Shown: piece after piece, positions 11,926 to 22,000 of the stretch
Layout: each line of letters opens with the position of its first letter
How positions within the stretch are numbered: position 1 is the first letter of the stretch
From: Melanocharis versteri
Lineage: Eukaryota; Chordata; Aves; Passeriformes; Melanocharitidae
Direction: 5' to 3'
NCBI GenBank assembly: GCA_013397845.1
Contig: VZTG01010312.1
Location: 1-64,000, forward strand
DNA length: 64,000 nucleotides
The notes under the pieces: model-generated
What the model was told of the DNA's origin: nothing
The model's input: only the letters and a program-made list of their open reading frames with translations
The model's database searches: none
Made by a program: the position numbers and the translations under genes

Positions 11926-13449
11926 CCGGCAGGAATTTGGGTCAGATCAGCCTCAGACGAGACCTGCTCCAAGAGTGGGTGTGTTTGCAGAGCAGAGCCT
12001 GGCTGGAGGTGTGGGATGAGCCCTCGGTGACAGCCACAGCTCCCGGGAAAATGAGCAGTGCTGGCTCTGCCAGCTGGGATTGCTCCTTCCCAAACCCACG
12101 GCGGCAGGAGAAGCAGCACCTCCCACCTCATCCTGGGAGCCAGGGTGGCCCAAACCCTCGGCTTTCTGCTGAGCCTCCCACTCCCTGCCGTGCCTGCAGC
12201 TCCTGAGGCGTGATTTGGAAAAATAGTTTGCTCAACCTGTCAAAACCCACCCAAGCAAAAAATGCAACGTAAGAGACACCCAAAAATCCCATCCTGCCTT
12301 CCCTGACAAGACACGAGGCAGGAACTCAGCAGTGGCCAGAAATTCCCACCTTCCCTCACCCGGAGCAGCACTTCCTAACGGGTTTATTTCAGGTGGAGAG
12401 AGGCTCATGAATTTTTTAAACCAATATTGAAGCTTCTCTGCTCCGTGGAGGGCTCTGCAGATGGGCAGGAGATGGATATATGGAATTGTTGCTTTTTTTC
12501 CTCCCCCCTCTTTTCCACTTGGGCATAATTTGGAATGTCTTTCATAAACGTCTGTGCTACCAGGCACGTTTTAAATAAGTCATGAGGAGGCCCCACTCTT
12601 CTGATTGCAGCGTTTCTAATGATGGCAGTGATTAAGGAAATGACTCCAAACCCGGGTCAGGGCAGCTTTTAAGGCAAGGAAATGGGGACATGAATAAGGA
12701 ATAGGTGGGAAATGTGATCATTCCAGGGAAACCAAAGCCGTGGTGTTGGTGAGAATTGGAGCTCTGCTCATTTCTGCCCCCACTCAGGTTAAATTTAAAG
12801 AGTTTTGGGTCAGGTTTTATCAGTGAGAGAGGGAAGTCTGGCTGCTGCTTTGTGGTGTCTGGATGGATGCTGAGATTTATTGATAAATGCACCATTAAAT
12901 TCCCCTCCCTTCCCATTCCCTGTGGGCTTTGTCCTGTCCAGACCCACAGAAATGAAATTCAGGAATAAAACTACTTCTGGCACAGGGGCGTTAATCCAGG
13001 ACAAATTGTGCCTCAGGAGCTCCAGTGACATCCTGCAAGGTTCAGCTCATCCTGATGTGTCCCAAATCCAACCTCTGGACACCCCAAAACCTGGAATCCA
13101 GAGGTTTTCCTTCATTTCAACCCACCTGTATTTTGGCCAAAAAAGGGGGAGGAACTGCACGGGGCCGCCTGAGGTTCCCTGTCCTCATTTGCAGCTCTCT
13201 TGCTGCCTGTGCTCTGCAGTGGGTCATGAATATTTCAGGATTCTTTTCCATCCGGCTGCGTGCCTGCAGCACACAGCTGATTCCAGCATGAAAAATTCAC
13301 AGCAAAGTGCAGCAAAACCGAGCTGGGCTGATGGGGATGAGCAGGCCCAGGGTCCCACCGAGGCTGCTCTTCTCACGAGCAGCAGCACCAGAGCAAACGG
13401 CCTCAAGTTGTGCCAGTTGTGCCGGCTTTTAGGGGAAAACTCCTCATGG
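11926..13449. other. Non-genic sequence
   Basis: No supported gene. Overlapping frames of 60-206 codons occur on both strands here without domain motifs or splice structure. Confidence 0.55.
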
Positions 13450-13592
13450 AAAGGTTTGTCCAGCCCTAGCAGTGGAGTCACCATTCCTGGAGGGATTTAA
13501 ATCCTGTAGATGTGGCACTTGGGGACACGGGTGCGGATGGTTGGACTCAATGGGTTTCGAGGGCCTTTTTAGCCTCAATGATTTTATAATTC
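13450..13592 (+). mobile_element. Old CR1 LINE 3' fragment
   Basis: Contains 'GTCACCATTCCTGGAGGGAT', 'GATGTGGCACTTGGGGACA' and 'TTGGACTCAATGG', ending in TCAATGATTTTATAATTCTC. It belongs to an older CR1 type than the copies at 7.2 and 25.8 kb. Confidence 0.8.
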
Positions 13593-13836
13593 TCTCTCTT
13601 TCCTCTCTTTTTGGGGGGCTGGGCTCTGCAGAGTCCTTGGAGTTGCACAGGTTCCTGGTTTTCCTTTGCAGGGATCACTTCAGGGGTTGTCAAAGATCAA
13701 TCCCAGTAAAGCACCAGTTACTGGGTGAGAGGTGTGGACATCAGGGGGGGTTAATAAATGTGCTTTGGCGTTGTTCCTGCAATTCCTTCTTGCTGTTGTA
13801 GCCTAAAATCCACACCACAGGCCCATTCCATGGAAT

Positions 13837-13945
13837 CGCTGAATTACTGAGGCTGGAAAACACCTCCAGGATCATCGAATCCAGGTTTGGCCGAATCCCA
13901 CCATGTCCATAACCCACATCCCACCCCAGAGACTCTGTCACTGCC
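13837..13945 (-). mobile_element. CR1 LINE 3' fragment
   Basis: 'AATTACTGAGGCTGGAAAAC', 'ACCTCCAGGATCATCGAATC' and 'CCACCATGTCCATAACCCAC' are the complement of a CR1 end with the 'GAGGTTGGAAAAGACCTCC' signature. Confidence 0.8.
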
Positions 13946-14460
13946 CAGAGAAGGGAGTGGGGACCCACAAAGGTCCCCCAGCACCGGGATCAAATAAATC
14001 AGCCCGAAAAGAGGGGCTGAGCATCCCCTCTGCAGCCAGAGCAGCCCAGTGAGGGCTCAGATTTGGGACACGGGTCAGGGGGAGAGAGGAGCCCGAGTCC
14101 TTCTCGTGGCCACTGCAAGCGGAATCCAGGGAGCTGAGGCTGGGATGGAGCTCCCAGCTCCCAGGTGAGCGAGCTGAACGCGCTGGGGGTGGAAAATGCT
14201 GGATTCCTGTGCAGAGCCAGGCCTTGCTCGCAGCTGCCGAGGAACGGGAGCACTGGGATGTGGGAATCCCTCATGGGGATTTCCATCCCACATGGAGAAG
14301 GGACTGTGGCCTTGGGATGTGGCTCTGTGAGCAATGTCCCCCGGGCAGGGGGAGCTTTCCTGCTGTTCCCAAGTGTGTTTGGGGGGGGAGGTGTCCTTGA
14401 TGCCTTTTTTGGGGCTATCTAAAACAGAGGCCAGACAAAGTTAAGGGAGTAAAAAGCAGG

Positions 14461-14545
14461 TATATTTATCATATTTGTTATATTTGTTATATTTATTATA
14501 TTTATTATATTTATTATATTTATTATATTTATTATATTTATTGAA
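14461..14545 (+). repeat. 9-bp AT array (TTTATTATA)
   Basis: About nine copies of a TTTATTATA-type unit leading directly into the N run. Confidence 0.9.
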
Positions 14546-14573
14546 NNNNNNNNNNNNNNNNNNNNNNNNNNNN
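14546..14573. other. Assembly gap (28 N)
   Basis: The bases on both sides repeat: AAAAAGCAGGTATATTTAT before the array and AAAAGCAGTTATATTTATTG just after the gap. The gap may hide more array units or be a false duplication. Confidence 0.95.
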
Positions 14574-16164
14574 AAAAGCAGTTATATTTATTGAAGGGCC
14601 TTCAGGTACATTTTGGACAGACGAATGGACACCCAAAATGGATGACAGGTCCCAAGTTTTCACATTTTTATAAGTTTGGTCCATTTGCATATTGGGGGTT
14701 AATCTTCCAATTACAGCTTCAGGTAATGAAGTCATTTACCCCAGGTTTGCTCCCCCCAGCTCACTTTTGTTTCCATCTCTCAGGCCTGAGGCAGTGAGGT
14801 GTCCTTGATTGCCAGGCCTGGAGAGGAATTGTTGTGTCTGCCCAAAATGGGAAAGCAGCAGCTGACACTGTGTGTGGAGTTTGGAGTGATACACTAAAGA
14901 ACTGCAGGATTACAAATATATGGAAAATACAAAAGCTAAAATCCTCAGGCATCATCCTGAAGGGAGTGAATCGTGTCCTGAAGGGATTGAATCGTGTCCT
15001 GTCCCAGTCCTTGACTGGGAGACTCCACCACGGGGTTTTTTAATTCCCTGTTAAATCGTCTCACGCTCTGAAGCCCCATCACGCTATGGGGCGGGGCAGG
15101 AAGGAGTTTTGGGGTGACCTAATTTAGGAGCACGTTCAGGAATTCTGGGCAGCACTTTACCGTGCCTTTCCCACCGCTGGGATCCTGGGATGTGTCTCTC
15201 CATGATGCCTGCAAAATGGAACATGGAAAACACATTATTGCAGGGCACTCCAGGACAGGCAAAAATAGATCCCAGCTGAGGAGCAGCTCATCCCTGGCTC
15301 CGTGTAAGAACAGTTGTAAGGGGATGTTTTGTGTGGCTGCAGCCCCAAGCAAACACACCTGAGCTCTGTCCTCACGTGTTCTGGCTGGAAAACTCCTGCA
15401 GGCTTTCCTGATACCTTTAGTTTTAACTTTCATATTTTTTAGATTTTATGCTGTGTTAGTGTGTCTGTAACTCTGGGCTCCATGTACAGTGCTAACAGCT
15501 CTTCTCCCAGCCTGGCTGGACAAAACACACCGTTTCCAGCCCGAAGAACCAAGGACATTTGCANTCCTGTGAAGGCCTTTCAATAAATATCTATTTTATT
15601 CTTTAACTCTGTCCAGCCTCTGTTCCAGGTAGCCTTCTTTTAGGCATCATTCCCAGCACTTTTTCCCTGCTGGAGGAGCAGCTTTTCACCTCCATTTCCA
15701 AACTCCAGCTGGAATTGTGTGGGGTTTATCATTCCTCCTGTTACCTGGGGCTGAAGACTCAGATCTGTTTTGCCAGGGTGTGACCCAGGGCCCTCCCTCC
15801 TCCCAGCCCAGCCCCATGGAAACCACTCTCCCTTCCCTAATGGCTCCTGCAGACACATCCATCAATATTTCAGCCTCTACTATTTTGCCCTGAGACCTTC
15901 TAAAGGCCGGGGCCATGCTTTTTGTGGAATTATTTATGGATCTCGTGTCAGGAGCAGCCTGTTAATCTTGGCCACTTTCCTGAGGGTGGCTTTAGAGGGA
16001 TGCAGGGACCTGGACAAATGCTGGGCCCCTGTTTGCTCAGCTCCAGAGGAGGGTTAGAAGGATCCAGCAATGCCATACTCGGGAAATTACCATGAAACTG
16101 ATGGTTAATGGCACTTCTCAGCCATTATTAAAGAAATTGGAGTGGCTGAGGTTCACATTTCAGC

Positions 16165-16280
16165 ACAGGGTGGGATTCTTGGGGTGTTGGTGCAGGGCCA
16201 GGAGTTGGTTGATGAGCCTGTGTGTCCTTTCCAACCCAGGATTCTCTGATTACTGATATAATCATTACTGATATCATTAT
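16165..16280 (+). mobile_element. CR1 3' end with ATTACTGAT tail array
   Basis: 'GGGCCAGGAGTTGGTTGATG' and 'CCTTTCCAACCCAGGATTCT' mark the CR1 end. The tail has become short repeats of GATTACTGAT/GATATCATT. Confidence 0.75.
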
Positions 16281-17084
16281 TACTGATGTTAACAGCCAGT
16301 GGCAAAGGCTGGCATGGGAAGAACTCTTTTTTGGCAGCACTGGGGACCATTAAGCCCAGTTTGGTGGCAGACAACCAGCAAGGTGGGAGTTCAGGGACCA
16401 TCAGCTGGGAAACCTTCACTGTGCATTTTCCCTGTGAATTTTCACATCAGTGGGTTCATCCTGCAGCCTTTTATCCCCTCCTTTGTGCAGGTGATGATTT
16501 ATGCATCTCTACAAGGCTACAGAAAATCTGCTGGCACAGGGAAGAGAAATCCCTAAATTCCTGTTCCCAGTGACATTAATTATTCACCTGCATAAGGGCT
16601 GCTAGGACAAGGTTTTGCTTAAAACCCGACTCAGTTAGAACTGGCTCTGGCTGGGAGGAGCCCTGAGCCCGGCCTGGGTGTGCAGCCCCGTCTGGAGGGT
16701 TGGGATCAGGCTGTTTATTCCCTGTCTGGTGCCTCCGTGTCTGCAGAGCCGCCGTGTCCCTGTCCCCGTCCCTGGGCACAGCCCAAGGTCAGGAGGTGCT
16801 GGCCGTGCAGAATTGATCCCTCAGCCACCTCCTTCCCCACATCCCATTGCCCTCTAACGGCCAGCACGGAGTTTGCACAGCAAAGTGGACAATTCCGAGG
16901 GTGGCAGAGGAATTCCAGAGGAATTCAGTCTGTTGGGATGCTCTGAATTTCCAGAACTCCCAAAAAACCTTCGTGGAGAAGATTGGTTAAGGGCACAAAG
17001 AGAAAAGGTGTTGGTAGCACCACCCTGAGGGCAAGATGGAAGGAAAAGTGGGATGGAAGAGGGTGGAAAATTGGAAAAATCCCA
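16281..17084. other. Non-genic sequence
   Basis: No supported gene or repeat recognised. Confidence 0.5.
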
Positions 17085-17240
17085 GAGAGGTTGTGGATTC
17101 CCCATCCCTGGAAGCGCCCAAGGCCAGGCTGGACGGGGCTTGGAGCACCCTGGGATAGCGGGAGGTGCTGGGGTTGGAACTGGATGATCCTCCAGGTCCC
17201 TTCCAACCCAAACCATTCCATGACTCTGTGATTCTGTGAA
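17085..17240 (+). mobile_element. CR1 LINE 3' fragment
   Basis: 'CCCAAGGCCAGGCTGGACGG', 'AGCACCCTGGGATAGCGGGA' and 'GGTCCCTTCCAACCCAAACC' lead to a terminal ATTCCATGACTCTGTGATTC. It is a well-preserved 3' end. Confidence 0.92.
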
Positions 17241-18109
17241 TTCAGAGATTGAAAAACAACAGGAAAAAAGACGTTTTTGTTTTCCCGTGGAGCGAGGGGA
17301 GAAGGAGGAGTGGAATATTCACTCATACAAAAAAAAAAACAGCAATAAATTGCTTTGTTTGGGGCTGGGAGCAGGGAAAACTCCAGCCCACAGCTCCTGC
17401 ACAGCAAATTCCAGGATATTTGGGGATCTTTTCCTCCTGCAGTGGAGGCTTTTGAGCAGCAGATGTCACGTTTGTACAACACAACGAGAGGTTGTAGCTA
17501 CACACGGAGTAACCATGGGTGTCCCGCGGCAGGAGGGGCTGGAAATCATAACCTGCTCTGGGTGGGAGTAAATCTGATATAAAATTACATCTAAATTATA
17601 GAGAAAATAGAGTATTTTTCTGAAGTTTCTACTCCTGGTCACTCTGAAGGAGGATTTTGGTCTCAGTCCAGGGCTCTCTCCCTGCTTGGGGCTGGGAAAT
17701 GCAGGAGTTCAGGTATGAACAGGTCAGGACCTGGATTTCTGCAGGAAAAGGCAGCCCAGGCTCCCAGCTGGGAGCTGAATCTCAGAAGGTAATTAAGAAA
17801 CTGCAATTCTCTAGATTTGCTTCAACTCTTGCTATCCTTGGAAAATTCTGGAGTGCTCCCAGAAGTTGGAAATCAGGAAGAAATAGATTGGAAGGTGGCA
17901 GCAAAGCTGTGATGGAATATCCTGTCAGGCCTCATTATAAATGGAATTCAGCTTTCCTGGCTGACTTGGCAGGTCTGACAACACCTGGGAATGATCTTTT
18001 TGCTGCAAATCGGGGGTTTTAGGGCTCTGGCAGTGTCAGAAATGACCCCACTTCACCCTGCTTCTCCTGTGTTTCATGTGCCAATGATGGGTTTTAAAAA
18101 ACACAGCAA
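17241..18109. other. Non-genic sequence downstream of ADAM28
   Basis: Unique sequence between the CR1 copy and the inferred polyadenylation site. No gene recognised. Confidence 0.5.
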
Positions 18110-18991
18110 TTCCTTCCTGTTCAGACAGAACTTTAATACAGAAATCTCTGTAAATACATTAATTACAGCTCATAAAAAAGAACTTCTGGATTTTTACACC
18201 CCAGCCAAACCCAGGTGGAGATTCCAATGTGTTCCTGGCTCAAATGAAGCAGCAATTATCCAAAGAGGAAGGAAGCTCTGCTCTTCCAGTCACATCCATC
18301 CTCATCCAACACAACCTCACTCCTCAAACCGAGGACTGAAATTCCATCACATCCGTGTTTTGCAGGGAATAGAATCCTCAACAGGGAATTTAAGGATTGT
18401 GGAGAGAATCCAGTCCAAAGGATCTTCCCAGAACCATTCCCAGTGTGTCTTGTTAATTATTCCACATCCAGCTCAGACCCTGAGGACACAGCTTCCCTCC
18501 CCAGGGCAGGAAGGGTTTGTTTTTCTCCAGGACTTGCACACCAAGGAGAAATTTTTGTGTTGCTGAGGGCAGAGAGGGCTGCAAAAGATCCAGAAATGGA
18601 ACCAAAAAACAAATTTACACTTCCCAAACGTGCAGCAGCCACGCTTTCCCTGCTCCCCTCAGCTCTGGTCCCAGAGGAGCAGAGGAGGAGCAGCCTCATC
18701 CCGCAGTGCTGGCCCAGCAGTCGGGGTGCTCAGCAGCGTTTGTAACTTACTCCCAGTTTACACCTCAGTGCAAGTGGTGACTCTGCTCTGCTTCCCTGGA
18801 CAGCAGCTCCATGTCACCACCAGAGCTCCTCACTGCCTGAAATCCCAACGTTTCCTTTCCAAGCAGTTCTCAGTCAGTTCTTAAGGAGAAGAGGGAGATG
18901 GTCTCAGATGCCTTTGCCAAAAGTGGAGGAATCGAGGGATAAATCGTCCCTGGAATCTTCAGGTGTCTCACCCAGCTCTGCTGGGGAAGCC
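18110..18991 (-). other. ADAM28: Probable ADAM28 3' untranslated region
   Basis: Non-repetitive sequence running from the stop codon to just past the only plausible polyadenylation signal on this strand. No AATAAA occurs before it. The end point near 18110 is inferred from the usual 10-30 nt spacing after the signal. Confidence 0.5.
18132..18137 (-). terminator. Candidate polyadenylation signal ATTAAA
   Basis: ATTAAA on the minus strand about 855 nt after the ADAM28 stop. It is followed by a TGTGTTTTTT stretch at about 18095-18105 that resembles a GU/U-rich downstream element. Confidence 0.45.
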
Positions 18992-19024
18992 TCAGACTCT
19001 GGGATTCATCGGGGGCTTTAAAGC
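18992..19024 (-). CDS. ADAM28: ADAM28 exon 24 (C-terminus and stop)
   Basis: Encodes the last ten residues, ALKPPMNPRV, and a TGA stop at 18994-18992. The acceptor CATGCAG is preceded by a C/T tract. The short intron 23 (81 nt) lies between it and exon 23. Because the exon is so short, transcript evidence would be needed to exclude another terminal exon. Confidence 0.72.
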   Translation of the reverse strand, partial: ALKPPMNPRV

Positions 19025-22000
19025 CTGCATGGAAAAGGAGCAGTTCAATCCCAGCAGCTCCAAGGAATTCCATCCCCAGAGAATTGTTATTCCCACCTGA
19101 ATTACCTGGGGTGGAGGTGGAGGTTTGCCTTTGGGAACGGGGACAGGAGGAGCTTTTCTCTCTGGAGCCTGGAACAAAACGGGGTTTCAATGTCCCTGGG
19201 GTTGTGTGAGCAGCTGCAGAACCTCCCCAGCCCCCAGCCACCCTCATCTCTGCATTTCCTGCAGCATTCTCCTGCTGGGAATGCAGGAGGTGCAGAGGAA
19301 TCATCTGTCCACGTGCAAGGGGGCAACAAAACACAAATGCAGAGGGTACAGATCTGTTTCAGAAGACACTGAGCTATTCCCAATATCTAAATATCAATAG
19401 CCGAGCTCCCATGGGATGTGTGGGAAGCTCAAGGTGCATCTCTGAACACAGTGGGATTTAAATGTGGTTTAGAATCAATGTGTGGGGTTATTTGTATTTT
19501 ACATTTTACATTTTACATTTTACATTTTACATTTTATATTTATTTTATATTTTATATTTTATGTCTTGTATCTTATATTTTATATCTTATCTCTTATATC
19601 CTATATCTTATATCTTATATCTTATACCTTATATCTTATACCTTATATCTTATACCTTATATCTTATATCTTGTATTTTATTTAGTCCTGACCCAGTGTT
19701 CGGGCAGGCAGCACCCCACAGTTGTGTCACCTGAGTGAAGATGGATTTTACACCCTCGTAGCAGGGGGCTCACATGCTGAGATGGTGAATATTTGAGGCA
19801 GGTATTTTCCTTTAATTAGGATGGTTTGGGTTTATTAATGACAAATAGAACCATTCCTCTGGGTTCTTAAGAATTTAAGACCCACCACATCTCTGCTATA
19901 CAGAGACCCACACAGACACCTGTAGTAGCAAAGTTACTCATCATTTAAACTGTATTTACACCTGAAATCCCTCCTGGTTTAAACTCCTTGTACTTTTACA
20001 CTGAGTTGTGTGGACGTGTAGTCCTAAGAATTTTCTCCTTCTCACAAACTCTGTAGGAAAACAAGATAAACTGGGATATTCTACTCTTTTTCTAATCCTG
20101 TTTTGCTAACTGGAGCTGTAAGGCTTCACCCAATCCCCCTGAAGGGTGGGATGACACTGTCCAATCACTATTATGTAAATATCTCTGTATAAAAGTTAGA
20201 ATCAAAATAAAGTCTGTCACACTTCTGCTTTCTACGGCTTAGTGTGGATCTGCTCTCCTTACTGCCGCTCACAGCGACAGAGTTGTTTTTCTGACACCCT
20301 GGCTGATGAGGAATATCTGTGCAGTTTAGGATTACACATTTAAGAAGGTGACTCCTACCCTAAACATCTGTGATTTGAGTGGCTGTGATTTTTAATTTCT
20401 ACTTTAAATCATAGTCAGAAACTGCAAATATTAATTGGCATCTGGCAGGGATGTGAGAAGCTGCAGGGTTGTACTCACAAACTTCTGCTCCGGGTGGGAA
20501 GAGCCAGGTTTGGGGGCAGGAACAGGAGGTGGGGGACCTTTGGGCCTCAGGGCAGGCTGGAAAAAACCAGAATATGAAACAGTTCAACCCGCTGTGTGCA
20601 CTGTGTGCGTACCCATGCGTTCCTCGGGAACGTGCAGGCCGGAGCTGGATATAAAAGTGCTTCAGGAGGGTGGGAGGGTGCGGGGATGCTGCCTGAGAAA
20701 ACAGGCAGAGCCTGCCCTGGAGCTCAGGGATGTCCCTTTGGGATCAGATTGTCCCCAAATCCAGCAGGAAAGCAGGGACATTCCCAGGAATACTCACACT
20801 CTGGCGCTGGGGTTTGTTCTCCTGAGGTGGAGGCACGGGAAGAACTTTCTTATCAATTACCTGCGAACAGCAACGGTCACAAATCGGGTGGAGCCCTTAT
20901 CTCACCTCGTGCGTTATCTCCGGGTGTCCCTGCCCTGCCTCGTGTCACCAGGGACTCAGAGCCCGCCCCGTGCCGGCATTCCAGCAACGTCCCTTCAGAA
21001 TTTCGGGAATCTCCTGCTGGGATTCTCAGCCCGTCCCTTCCCTCAGCATTTGGGAATCTCCTGCTGGGATTCTCAGCCCGTCCCTTCCCTCAGCATTTTG
21101 GGAATCTCCTGCTGGGATTCTCAGCCCGTCCCTTCCCTCAGCATTTTGGGAATCTCCTGCTGGGATTCTCAGCCCGTCCCTTCCCTCAGCATTTTGGGAA
21201 TCTCCTGCTGGGATTCTCAGCCCGTCCCTTCCCTCAGCATTTTGGGAATCTCCTGCTGGGATTCTCAGCCCGTCCCTTCCCTCAGCATTTTGGGAATCTC
21301 CTGCTGGGATTCTCAGCCCGTCCCTTCCCTCAGCATTTTGGGAATCTCCTGCTGGGATTCTCAGCCCGTCCCTTCCCTCAGCATTTTGGGAATCTCCTGC
21401 TGGGATTCTCAGCCCGTCCCTTCCCTCAGCATTTTGGGAATCTCCTGCTGGGATTCTCAGCCCGTCCCTTCCCTCAGCATTTTGGGAATCTCCTGCTGGG
21501 ATTCTCAGCCCGTCCCTTCCCTCAGCATTTTGGGAATCTCCTGCTGGGATTCTCAGCCCGTCCCTTCCCTCAGCATTTTGGGAATCTCCTGCTGGGATTC
21601 TCAGCCCGTCCCTTCCCTCAGCATTTTGGGAATCTCCTGCTGGGATTCTCAGCCCGTCCCTTCCCTCAGCATTTTGGGAATCTTGTGTTGGGATTGCCAG
21701 CGCTGTCCCTCCCCCTCAGCATTTTGGGAGTCTCGTGCTGATATTCCCAGCCCTGTCCCCTCAGCATTTTGGGAATCTCGTGCTGATATTCCCAGCGCTG
21801 TCCCCTCAGCATTTTGGGAATCTCATGGCAGTGCAACCCCTTTGGCTGAGGTTTCAGGCCTGAGGACAGTCCCCAGCTGCCCCTGCTCTCACCTTCTGGG
21901 CAGGTGGCACGAGCACAGGCTGCTCCCTGCAGCTCTGCTCCTGATCCACAAAGACCTGGTTGGTGGCTCCGGGTCCCCTCCTGGGCTGGTGCCTGCCGAA

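Larger units (their letters stand above)
13946..16164. other. Non-genic sequence with assembly gap
   Basis: Contains the AT array and N run at 14461-14573 and an n at 15564. No supported gene. Confidence 0.55.
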
